Assembly (NCBI GenBank): GCA_016648135.1
Contig: JADDOH010000162.1
Coordinates: 208,969 to 272,968, forward strand
Length of the DNA: 64,000 nt
Origin: Agrypnia vestita
Lineage: Eukaryota > Arthropoda > Insecta > Trichoptera > Phryganeidae
Direction: 5' to 3'
How positions within the stretch are numbered: the first letter of the stretch is position 1; the number at the start of each line of letters is the position of its first letter. Below are positions 11,332-23,304 of the stretch, piece by piece. The notes under the pieces were generated by a model that was given only the letters and a program-made list of their open reading frames with translations, was not told the origin of the DNA and ran no database searches. Both the position numbers and the translations under genes were made by a program.

Positions 11332-14300
11332 TCGTCGGATCGAGCTGAAAGGCGAAGAAGAGGAGCCATCACACGATTTGGCTATTAATTTTCTTAACAG
11401 TATTATTTTCACTAACTCTTACAACCATTTTTAAACCATAATTTTGTTAGTACCTAATCATTTAATTATTTATATTTCCACCTAATTCATTTGAAATTCT
11501 ATTTTTGAAAGTAGTTTAATACTACACCTGTCGATTGAGTGATTCTATTACTCTTGAATCTTAAGTAGTAAAATATAACATTATTATTAATCTCACGTAG
11601 AAGTAAATTATGTTTTTATATTTTTCACCAGATTTAATGATTATTATGAATAATCCCATGTATCAAAATCTATCAAAAATCTATCAAATCCAATCTATCA
11701 AAAATACAATATTCATAGTAGGTATAAAATAGTTTCTATCACTCTTAATTTTGATAATAACTTATTTAATAAATTTCATTCACCACATTTATTCCACAAA
11801 TGAGTTTGATATAAAATAATGATTCGTATAGAGATCCTTTGTTCCCATATAAATAAAACCCATCGACCTCTAATACCGTCGTTGGCGCTTTCAATTTGGA
11901 TAATAGTCCATTTGATCATTTATTGTCACCCACAAATAGACGTTTTCATTTGCAACCATTTACGAAGAACTTTGTTTAAAAAAATGGATTGAAAGATTCA
12001 GCAAATATAATTTATTGTTAATTGTCGTGGCTAGGGAGGAATGAATAAAAATACTGGAAATTAATTAGCGATTTATTAATTAATACTTAAATAAATCTTC
12101 AATGTACAATGTCGTTTAAAACGAATTAAAGCTATTCTTTTAATTCCACAATTTTGCAATGTATCATTCGTAAATGAACACTTTATTATCGCTGAGTAAC
12201 ACTTATTTAACATTCACTAGAACGTTCCACCCAATTGTCGCATGTATTATTTATCGATTATTTTCAACACCAGCTACGTACTTCGCTCGATTATTTCGCT
12301 CGATATCTATCGCTTCGCAATTGACGACTGACCACCCTGGGCGTTGTCTCGCGGCTCGCGTGTACTTTGTAATGAATTTAACTGTTAAACGCGACGTGAG
12401 GTTTAGGAGAAGGTTCTCGTTGCTCTCGGTTGTATCAGGCATTTTTAAACGTTTTCCGAAGGTTGTAGATCACTCTATATTAATAGGCTGTTCTCGATCC
12501 TTCTGTAGTGTTCCGTGGCAATATTATAGTTAATAACAGAGGATAGAACTTTTGTAAAAATATTTTTTATACAGCATTATATAATTTTTATTTGACGAAA
12601 TTTATATTATTTATTTGACGTCGTGGTTAATACATATATAATACATTAGTGAAATATGCAACGATTGTTAATGTCATCGTAAAACTGATATAGATGAAAA
12701 CGATATGAAATGTTTAATTTGTGTGTATTGCACGTATCTACTAACAACGTATCGCTCACTAATAGAACCCGAGCTACCCTCGTGTAATCATTCTACCACT
12801 CGTCTTAGTTGTCGTAAGCCTATAATTTCATTTTAAGATTGTGTAAATTTGATGTCTAAATCAAAGTATATCTGTTCACCTGTCAAAGGAAGCAAGACGA
12901 GCCGTACATATTGGAGTTCTGACGCCAAATTTGTGTACGCAAAACCTGGCATCGGCGTAAAAGGAACAAAAGCAGACTGAATGTGGTAAAAATGCGCATT
13001 GGAAATTTTTTTTACGATAAAGTGGAGAATGAAAGAATTATAAATTAATATAATACTGGCTGTACCGTTCTTTGTAGAGAATTTCTGAGATGGTTTGGCC
13101 ATGTGGAATCGATGAGCTTGGAAAGAATGGTGAAAAGTGAAGAAAATTTATGAGGCGAGTGCTGACAGCAATGTAAAAGTATATACTTGTATGTGTGTAC
13201 ATAATATATTTGTTTATATATTAATATGTACCCGTCAACTAGAAATAAGTTTTATCATATACTAATAATATAAAACCGTTGAAATAAATTCTTCATTATA
13301 TTTTTACAACTATTATTCTTTTAATTTTTTTATGACAGTATTAATTATTTTTCATTTTCCGTATATTATTATTTTATATTTTTATTGTCTATACTTCGAT
13401 TTATGATTTTAAATTTGTAAGTATACATTGTTTCCTGAGGAAAGGACTATTGACCCTGAAAAATGTTGATATAGTCAATATATATGCAGTGAAAATAATA
13501 TTTTCATCAATCATGTACATAAATAAATAATTATGAATAAATAAATATTGTTGTTTATCAATGCTATGTTAATATTTGAATACTTTATCGAAGTTATAAT
13601 AATCGTTTTTTATTCTGAGGCGAAGAGCTTTCTGTTCAACAGTATGTGGACATTACATAATCTCTTTTTTACGTCTACTTTTTTTTGTCTATTTTTTGCG
13701 TCTACTTTTTATTTTTATTTTTTTTATTTTTACGTCTACCTTTTTTGCCAGCCTGCCACGTCTGGTAAAAAATGAATTTTTACCAGACTTGTTAGTAATA
13801 CCGAGAAGGGAACATAGAATTGTATGACATATTCCATACTACTGTTAATATTTCGCTTCTTCTGCATTCACGCCACGCTCTGCGCGTCCTCCCGATGACG
13901 CACGCTTGTGATGTTGCCCTCTTTAAAAATTTAATCATGATTACTATTTCGTTAGCAACACATTTTCCCACATTATTCCATAATTCAAGTGTAAACTCGG
14001 CCCGGCCCGATGGCTCCGGAAACAATCTCATAAAAAATTCAATTTGCATATAAATTTTGGTTTTTGTCTTTACTTTTTTTACGGTGGATGGGAAAATACA
14101 TCGCCGCCGTGTTGTTTGCGAGGGGAATCTTCCTGTCGGGAACACGGGGAAGACGGGAGAATTGGCAGGGGAACACATCAACAAATTTTCAAACGCGCTC
14201 CACCGGCATACTAATACGGTCGTATGGAAAGTAAACAGCGAGCAATGGGGATAAAGCATTAATTTAAAACATACTATTTTGTGTTTGTTTCGGAATACAA

Positions 14301-17300
14301 ATCACTCCCCTTTTATTCGGGTTTACTTTTCATAATTCGATTCGTAATATGATATTTCTTATTGTGTAAGTTTTTCATCTTCTTCTTCTATTTTCTTTCC
14401 TAATGCCGATGACATCAGGGCTAAATTCATTATCATATTATATACGCTTTTTATTCTACATTCGAATATACTTTCAAATACCAGAATATTCTTTCAACAG
14501 AACAAGAACTATTACTTCTATTAAATTAGAAAACTGTGTAAATTATGTCCCAAATAAATTTTATAAATAAAATAGTAGTTGAGTTAATTTCTGACTTGGA
14601 AAGTTGGATAATGGTACCGCATTGTCAATGTAAAGAAAAAAATTCTAGGGATCTTCCGGTATTAGTATATTGTGCCGTGCAATGTGTTGCAAACGTGTAA
14701 TAGAGGCAAATAAAACAAATTTTGAATTATACTTGCAGTCTATATGGCTCAAGTCATCAAATTAAGTTCAAGGAAAATTACACCTACAAAATTAAATGCT
14801 TCCAGTCGGTCAGAAGGTGAAAAATTTAATTTTTTTAGGCTATATCGACGTGTAATGTGGCTGTAAAATGTAGAGATTTTTTTTTAATCACAACCGTTTA
14901 TAGAGTTTGCTATGGTTGAATTTATCGTGACATTCCTGTAGGTGAGGCATACCTGGGTCGTGCTGTCCAAGAGATATACAACATTTTTCTTCAACAGTGT
15001 ATTTTGAAGGAGTCTATTTTATGATTGCTGCAATAGTAAACTGTCTAAGTCTCTGCTGCATATACATTTGAAGATACAACTGTGTGTTGATTTATTTAGT
15101 ATTGAAAAAAAAACAAATGTTTTGTACGAACCGTATAGAGTGTAGAGATTCGATTCTTGACGTTTCGCTGGAGTCATATTACAGCGCTTTCAAGAGAGTG
15201 TCTTCTTGCCACTAAGCTCAATGACGTGTATTCGGTTTCTTGACCTGTTGTTCATTTAGTGAAAATTTTATGTCGCTTATCTCCGTAACTGTTTTCTGAT
15301 AGTTACGAGATATCCTGTGTATAATGTTATAAGGTGAAATAAATCGATTACATAGAGACGGATTACCGTAGAGACAGATCGTATCTAAATAACCAAACGA
15401 AATTCTGAGCTGAATAGCTAGGATATCATGACTGATAACCTAGCTATTCTGTAGCTAGGATATCAGTCATCCTGAAAATCGACTAATGTCTGTGCAGGAG
15501 AACAGAAATATAGGCGAATTAACCTAATAAATATCTGGGTTTACATTTGATCCTGTTTTAAAGGGGAAATTGATAGAACATTTAAAAAATCCCTTAATAT
15601 TGGTCCATTCTTACACAAAATAAATCAACTTGATCATTGTCAGAAGGGATCTTTTTGAATATGCATCTACATTGTACGAAGTTCTATTCAAATACAATGG
15701 CATGTGAATGAGTCTGAATAAGAATTGTTACTTAATTGTGGTTGATTAAAAGTAAATAAAATATGGATAGTAAATCAGCCCACTTGGCGAGAGAGCCGAT
15801 TAGGAAGTATTTTTAATCACATTTTTCTTATATTATTATTTTCTCAAAAAATATTAAAACACGGCCCAAAATTAACATAAATATACGAAAGTGGCGACCT
15901 CCATCTTTTTAATCTTACAACCGACATCAAATTCAGCAGCGAAATTCTCAGCGAGCGTTTTGATTATCACTGCCGAGAAAGTCTCATCTTTCGCATTCGT
16001 TTTTTGTTTTGATATTTTTCTACCTCAAGTCAAAAATATTAATAAGCACCGGAAAATCTACATAGACAAATATGCCCTAAGAGATTATATCACGCTTTGT
16101 CCTCCGAAACTTTCGAAACAATGGATAAATTTTAAGCAGGAGCTTTACTAATATTTCATTAAAAATTAATGTTTTTACTTAAAATATCACAGGTAAGCTG
16201 CGCTTTACCGATTTTCGATTAACTTTTTTACCAGATTATGGCAAAATTAAAAAGTTTATTTATATGTGTTATCAAATGGAAAGAATTGATTGCAAATATA
16301 TAAAATTACTTTATTTGTTTTATATTTATATTAATTTTTCAATTTCATGCAATAAGTATGTACCTATGTGGTTTTAAAAGAATATAAATCAACAAGAAAT
16401 ATAGCGTTGCGCTTGTTTATTTTTATGGGTTCTCGTTTTCAGTCAGATATATTGCGATGATATTTTAGAAGAAAAATCTGTATCCGTTTAAAGACGAGCC
16501 AGTCAGTATATTTCAAACCTTTTGATTCTGATCATAGATTTTGATAATTCATACATGCGCAGTCAATGGCAGTGATATTTAGTATCCTTTTATCTAATAT
16601 TCAATCAAGTTTGAAACGAGACATGCCGGTGATTTCGTCCTGTATTAAGGCTGAGATAATTTAACTGATACACCACTAATAATGTAATTTGTACATTTCA
16701 ATGAACTTTTGCAAGGCAAATAATGATAATACAGTATTTTGAATGTAAGGTATTACAAACATTTGATGATAATCGAACATAACGAGCAATTATATCACAT
16801 TTTTCTTTTTCTTTTAACATATCTATTATTACAGGCATCTTACAAAACTGTATTTTGCAAGATTCCTGTGATAAAAATGAACGAAAATTATATCTGCAAT
16901 GTTGTTTTCTCCTAATAAAATACATTTTTTATACGTAATAGAGTATAACTGACGCTACCAGATAGCCCAAAATTATGAGTAAAATAATGACGTATGAAAA
17001 TTTTCAAAATGGACTAGTTTCCATTCCCACATAGCGCTGTTTCATAGCCTTAACTTGCGTCCGAAATATGTTATTGGAATTTTTGTATTAGATGACGACT
17101 TGCAGCTGCTAACGTATAATATTTTAAAAATATTATTGAAATAATATTATTATTTTATGAGTTCGTTTATGGTTTCTGAATAATATAATTTATATTATAC
17201 ATAATAATTAATATTTTTAATTAATATTTTTCCTCTAATTTGCCAAAATATTTACTTATATTTATAGTTTCAACGTAGGCGCTTGAATTTTGTTAAATAA

Positions 17301-17847
17301 TAATGTAAAATTTATAATCTTTCTACACGGTATGCAATCATTGAAGCCGGGAACGAAATTGATAAGCAAATATTCCATGAATGCTTTATTAGTGCAACTC
17401 ATATAGAGTAGGTACCTTTCATCCTTCAGTATCTTTCAGTATTCCATGTTTGTTTGTGATAAGCCCTTTTTGAATAAATTAAGCTTAGTGGTATTGTTTC
17501 AAATTCATTACTGATATCTATAGAAGGAGGCATTTTCGGGGGCTGCTTGCGGTCTACCGCTAGTAGTGTGATCCAACGGCTTTCTGTTGAGTGCGTTATA
17601 TTTAGCACCTACAAAGTTATTAACATAATATACAACATGTTTATACGTTATATATACAACATATTTATATGTTATCATAATACTTTCGTTGGTTGTAAAA
17701 AATATTTTTAAATGAGATACAAGATTATTATGAAAAAATAAATCCGAAGTATAGCTAAAAACTAAAAAATTATAACTTACCAAGCAATTTTATGAATCGA
17801 TTAGAAACAGACATACAGAAAAATTAAATCAACGAAAAAAAATAATA
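11332..17847. other. AT-rich DNA, no supported gene
   Basis: Open frames at 12174-12533 and 13792-14259 overlap frames on the opposite strand and have no recognisable domain. A T-rich tract with repeated TTTTACGTCTAC lies at 13660-13745. A short hairpin (AATAGCTAGG.TATCA arms) lies at 15412-15447, with a third echo up to 15475. Nothing else was seen. Confidence 0.4.
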
Positions 17848-17925
17848 GCTATTGGGATTCGAACCACGGACCTCCACTCTATACAGCAGCGGTGCGTTAT
17901 CCAGTTTCGCCACGGCAACCTAGTA
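17848..17925 (-). ncRNA. tRNA-like sequence with Pol III A and B boxes (SINE head or tRNA pseudogene)
   Basis: On the minus strand TGGCGAAACTGG (17901-17912) fits the A box with one mismatch and GGTTCGAATCC (17855-17865) is a perfect B box, at tRNA-like spacing. The acceptor, anticodon and T stems do not pair properly, so a working tRNA is unlikely. A T-run follows about 15 bp after the B box. Confidence 0.6.
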
Positions 17926-18344
17926 CTATTGACGTCAATTTTCGACCATATAGCTGGCGCCACACTGCGCGGATTTTCCGCTGCGTCTCTTCTGTCGCGG
18001 AACGCCGCTACATTTCTTTCCACATGATATGCGCTTATCAAACACACACACTACGCGGATGATCACTTTACCGATTTGACACGGCGGAAGATCCGCATAG
18101 TGTGGCGACGGCCGGCGTGTAGTCCCTTTATTAATTGATCCACATATTATTCCATATTTAGCTATCCACTTTTATGATGCGAATAACTTTGTGTATCTAC
18201 CGCTTTTTAATTTTTTTGTAACATTTATCTAGTTTAATATTACATTTATATATACCTACTTCTGATCTTAGATCAACTATACTTCAAGCTTGACTTATAT
18301 CATTATCTACGTACATAGTGGAATAGATAAAATATATATTACTT

Positions 18345-18440
18345 TACAGGCAGGCTTCTACCTAATTATGAGTCAAAAATTTTCAAACAGCAATATCCTA
18401 ATATTATTATTAATTTATATCAAGATAAGCGATTTCAATT
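18345..18440. mobile_element. Fragment of the AACAGAG-type MITE
   Basis: CAGGCAGGCTTCTACCTAAT and ATGAGTCAAAAATTTTCAAAC match the subterminal region of the MITEs at 28421-28983 and 29553-30110. The ends are missing. Confidence 0.5.
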
Positions 18441-18547
18441 TTACATTTTTTTTCAATATTTATTATGTTATATGTTGACTCACCGTAGGTAAAACGTTAG
18501 ATTATCATTAAAATAAAAATGTCCTTAGGTTTTCACGGCCGTTCAGA

Positions 18548-18865
18548 ATCTTCTGTGTATAGTTTTCTGGGATATTCTGCCGTGTATATGTGACCTCTCT
18601 GGCCAACGTTTCGGATCCCATTGCAGGGCTCCATCATCAGGGCTGATGTGCTGAGTGAGTGTTGAAGTGTAGGTTAAGTATTGCCTTGCAATACTGACTT
18701 ACTGGTACTACTGGTACGGTATTGCAAGGCAATACTTAACCTACACTTCAACACTCACTCATCACATCAGCCCTGATGATGGACCCTGCAATGGGATCCG
18801 AAACTTTGGCCAGAGAGGTCACATATACACGGCAGAATATCCCAGAAAACTATACACAGAAGATC
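18548..18865. mobile_element. Foldback element, arms of about 147 bp
   Basis: The left arm 18548-18694 and right arm 18719-18865 are near-perfect reverse complements around a 24-bp spacer containing a GGTACTACTGGTAC repeat. The arms share GTTTTCTGGGATATTCTGCC and CCTCTCTGGCCAA with fragments elsewhere in the window. Each arm carries CTGATGATGG, a stem-loop and CCGAAAC (right arm 18773-18803). Confidence 0.88.
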
Positions 18866-19754
18866 ATTAAAATAACATATATTTAATAATAAAAAATCAA
18901 AGGTTCTTTTTCTACCATTGCGTAGTAATCTTACTTAATTATTTAGATTCTAGGAAAAGTTCTTAAATGTATATTTCCATCACACGTGTTTTTTATCCTA
19001 GAAGTCCGGCATTCTTCATAGATTTTACATATACCACCGTGCAGTCTCCGGCATGGTATGGACAAAACGTGGACATAAAACATCCCTCCCCGCCGCAGCC
19101 CGCCGCCATCCCCTCCATGGATGGGAAGCTCTTAAGCCTAAATAATTGATCCTAGGGGTGGCGCTATGAATTACACCCCGCGAGGTAACATCCCCGGCTC
19201 ACATACAGCCCCATGATTTATACACGGTTTACCGACCAACCTGGATACAAGGGATTTAGGATAACTTAATGGGTTTTTTCAGTTCATTCACTTTGTCTCA
19301 TTTTTTTCGTCTGAAAGTTTTTTAAAACACAGTGAAAACTCGTAATTAATTTGGATTATCCTTTCTAGTGAGAGTTAATTTCAATCTAGAAGATCACCCA
19401 TTAGAACAAACGTTTAATCTGTCTTGCTCTGTCTTTAGTAAACGAAAAGACAAATATATACATTGTAAAACAATATAGTAATTATGAAAGAAAATCAAAT
19501 GCGTTAATATCATTATTTTGAACTCGTTGTTGAATAGTCATTTTGTTTTAAAAGGCCAATATCAGAGATCGTTAATATTCCTGCGAGTGTGAAACATAAA
19601 ATGTGCAAAATTTTCGACAATTATATAATAAATACATACTTAAAACTAAATGACCTATGCCTTGAACAAAATATGATATAGATATCTTTTTTTTTCTTCT
19701 TTTGATCATTGAAAGTAATTAGTATGTTAATAATTTACTTAAGACTACTGTATC

Positions 19755-19920
19755 TTCTTTTTCTTCTTTAATGGCTTTACCTTGGCGTCCATCAGTCCTC
19801 GCCTCCAACTCCTCCTGTCTACCGCTGCGATCCTCCAGTCCGTCACCAGCAGTACTTGATCAGCATCCCTTCTGACCTTGTCTTCCCATCGCATCCTAGG
19901 TCTGCCGACTCTTCTTCTTT
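19755..19920 (-). mobile_element. LINE remnant (C-terminal end of a reverse transcriptase ORF)
   Basis: The minus strand reads RRRVGRPRMRWEDKV, then VTDWRIAAVDRRSWRR and GLMDAK. This is the well-known tail of insect non-LTR retrotransposon polyproteins (GRPRxRWxDxV..DWR..A.DR..WR). Only the last 50 or so residues remain. Confidence 0.7.
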
Positions 19921-22276
19921 CACCCGAATGTAAAAACTACTATTTAATGTTATATGATATTTTTATGTTTGTGTAAAATCATAAATTTAAGTGATATTTC
20001 CAACATTACTTGATCTTCACTAAAAATTCTTCCTTGAACTGGGCATAGCCGGGCAGATAGTTACTTTTTTTGCGATATTATTCGATTATCAAGAATTTTA
20101 GAAAAGATTATTTCAAATTATGTTACATTTATAATATTTCAAGACTATTCCAATGACTGCATTTATATCTCTAAAGCAGAACTCATTTATAGAACATTTA
20201 TTTAGCTCCTTTATTGGTTGTATTCAGTATTATTTAAAAAAATAACTACTCTTTAAGTATACAAATTTACAAAAAATACAAAAATTTTATGCAGTAGATA
20301 CTTAAAAAAACATTATTACGTAGACAGCCGAAATTTGCAACACAGCTATCCTTTTCCTATAAATGGCAAATTTCCGTTAACAATTAAATTATTCCCACCT
20401 TTTTTGATACTAATTGTGTACGTTTTCGTCCTTAACATATTTAACATTATTTATTAATAAACTTGTTATAAATTTTTTATTAATTGTTATAATTTTGTTA
20501 TTTTCAATGGCCTGGAAAACCATCATAGCTTAAAATATATAAAAGGTAACTATCCTCATCGTGCTCGACAGCCTTGGGCAGGCCTTGCCTAAATCCAGAA
20601 GTCTCCTACATTATGGTCTGTCTATTGCTTTTGGTAACCATACTTGGTACTTTTATTAAGTACAAAAGAACAAAAGCATTAAAAGTACAAATATTTGGTA
20701 CTTTTTCAATTTCACACATGGAAAACTTATCATAATCATTGATCTGAAAATTTGGGTTCCTGAGAATGGATTTTTACATCACTTGAAATACACTTTTTGT
20801 GTTTTTTATTATACGAATTTTGCTCATCCCTGCTGATTTCATATAATATAAATGGTGTATAATATTTTGATAAAGTCTAAAATAAACAAATAATTCATAA
20901 TAAAAAGATTCATGTTTAACCAAAAATGTTTTATTCACGTTTTTTAGCTACATTTCATTTAATATGGTAGTTGATAATTTAATATAAATGTGCGATTGGC
21001 AGTAGAAGTTACGTGCTTGAGAACACAATCTTTGGCATAAGTTTAACTCCCAGTTAATTTTCAAAGGTAGTAATCAATTTGTCCCATATCTTTGCTGACT
21101 GACTTTAATTTCAATGAATATTGACATAATTCCGTTAATTAATAATTCATGCCGATCACTCTTAGACAATTTTGGAGCCCTTATACTAAGGAAATCTACA
21201 TAATATTTTGTTACGTAAGTCTTCGTGTTTTTATCTAAAAAAACGCATCAGAACCATTTTTCAAATATAAAGATTATTAAATTTTCGTAAATTTATATAC
21301 ATAAGTATGTACATAAAAAAGACAAATATTGTGATAAAATAAATCAGAAAACATTTTGGTTTACCCTGAATAATAAATATTTTTCTAAATAAAAACAATC
21401 GAGAAATTCAAAACAAAACTATAGAATTAATGTTATTAATTTATTTATTTTCGATTTAGAAGTTTATAACTAACTATACACCAAAAACTCGATATATTCT
21501 ATTTTAGTGTTTAAAAAAACACTTCAATTAGGTAGATTTGTAAAATATTGTAAAATCATGTTGCTTCGAAATATTTCTTTGTATAAGGAATTTAAAAACT
21601 AATCACTTCCTTTTGAGCTTTTATCGTACATACTAGTGCATTTTGTATAATATTTTTCTAGGTGTGTTTTATCATATTTTAATATCTACACAAGTAGAAA
21701 GATAGGTATTATTAAATAAAATAAATAATTGAACAATTTGTTTAACGCGCAATAATTTACGATTTAACACTGTCAATTTTATAACTTGTCCATGGTGAGG
21801 TCACTTCACACAACTTAAAAAAAAACACATTTCAATTAGTTCAAATAAAAATAAACTCGGATTATTATATTCACGGGATAAAAGTGTCTAGGATTGTTAT
21901 ATTTTATTTCAGATCCGAAGAGTACGCATTCTTCGTCACCGCCAACAATGTATCTTTTCGTTACTCTAGGGAGGGAAATGTCGAAAATCGATTTATGTTA
22001 CATCATATTACTTTGATCATTGTTTACGCTGGCTGGTGACGAAGACATTATTCGGTGATTCTGTATTATCGTGCAATGAACGAGGTGCCAAAATATTGTG
22101 ACATTATCTCGTGTACGGGCTTGTAATATTCGTTAGAACTGGAAACCATCAATATAAGGTATTTTTAGAAGTAAAAACTTTAAAATGAAACGAAACACAA
22201 CAATTGGTATTTGTTTCATTGGAAGGATAATTTGATGCCATTAATTTTTTAATATGGAGTGCTTTCTTAGATGTTT
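19921..22276. other. AT-rich DNA downstream of the gene, nothing seen
   Basis: No credible coding frame, tandem repeat or RNA gene was recognised. Confidence 0.5.
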
Positions 22277-22652
22277 TTTATTCGAATTCGACAGCTGACA
22301 GCTGATTCGTGGTTATTTTGGTATGCCAATAGCCTCGCGTTACGCCTGCATGTTGTGAAAAATTATTTCGAAAATTGTGGTATCGTAAGCATATTGGCAT
22401 AAAAATATCTTTCAGATAAATCAAATACGATGGCTAATACAACGATTTGTATGTGTTTTGTTTCAATTTAAAGCTCTATACTACTAAAAAAACATATTTT
22501 ATATTTTAGGTAATTTAGCCGCATTAGACTGCCACAAGGAATTGTAAATTAAGCGAAGAACACGTTGATTGCACGAATTTAAAGACTCACCGACATTCTT
22601 ACACGGTGGTTTCTCTGTCCACGTGTATGTACTCCACAGACCTGTCCTTATG
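22277..22652 (-). other. Probable 3' UTR with poly(A) signal
   Basis: The first AATAAA downstream of the stop codon on the minus strand is at 22277-22282, which would give a 3' UTR of roughly 370-400 bases. No earlier canonical signal was seen. The transcript end is inferred, not shown. Confidence 0.4.
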
Positions 22653-23304
22653 TCAGGAGCTAACCGTATTGGTATTGCTGCCTGGATCTAACAACAGCTC
22701 TTCGGTCAAGCGTCTTCCGTCAGCAGTGGTGAGCAACTTCTTTTTGCCTAATCGCCTGTCTCTCGTCCGCCTGAACCTCGCTATCAGAGCGAAGATGGTG
22801 AAGAGGATGCAGGCGGCCAGCACCGCGGCCGTGCAGCCGAGCGCAGTGTACACCCCGCCGGGAAACTGCTTGAAGAACCTCCTCCCCACTCCGCAGTGCA
22901 TTTCGTTCTCGTCGTAGCCCGACGGGCAGTTGAACCTGCCGTCGCACCACAGCGAGGAGCTGATACAGGCGTTGAGCTCGGGACACTTGTACGTGCAGTC
23001 CGCGTTGAACGCACTCAAAGAGTCATTGCTGTATTCCAACTTCTCGATGGGCTCCACCGAGTCCATGCCCACCTGCAGCTGCTGGAGCAGGCTGGAACGG
23101 GACTTGGATATCTCCAGCCACGTGAAGGCGGCCAGCCCCGGCTCCCTGGCTACGAATTCCACCAGGAAGGACGGCGGCTTGGGCGGCGTCAGGTAGGCCG
23201 AGGGGGCACTGGCCTGGCCGGCGTGGGAGAACCAGTCCTCGGAGAATATCTGCACGGCAAACTGCCTGGTGTTGGGTTCCGATGGACATATCACCTTGAT
23301 GAGC
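22653..23304 (-). CDS. Exon L: CUB4 end, LDLa module, membrane helix, tail and stop
   Basis: Phase 2 in. The acceptor TTATTTTCTTTGCAAG has a strong pyrimidine tract; the stop TGA is at 22653-22655. The order is: VICPSEPNTR; SFLVEFVAREPGLAAFTW (last CUB4 strands); a linker; an LDLa module at 22893-22997 with six cysteines and the calcium-site pattern WCDGxxxCxxxxDEN; a basic juxtamembrane patch; a hydrophobic helix (22779-22853, ALGCTAAVLAACILFTIF); then an RFRRTRDRR stop-transfer and a tail ending NTNTVSS. The extracellular N-terminus and type I topology follow from this order. Another donor-like site (GTCG|GTGAGT) lies about 60 bp after the stop, so a UTR intron is possible. Overlapping plus-strand frames are shadows. 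Confidence 0.93.

Noticed and set aside
12174..12533. 119-residue plus-strand open frame
   Set aside because: Opposite strand is open too, no recognisable motif, no supporting neighbours.
13792..14259. 155-residue minus-strand open frame
   Set aside because: The longest frame outside the CUB gene, but the plus strand is open over the same interval, no family is recognised and no splice-linked exon was found. Kept only as an unexplained frame.
17848..17925. Functional tRNA gene
   Set aside because: A and B boxes are present but the cloverleaf stems fail, so it is listed as a tRNA-like sequence only.
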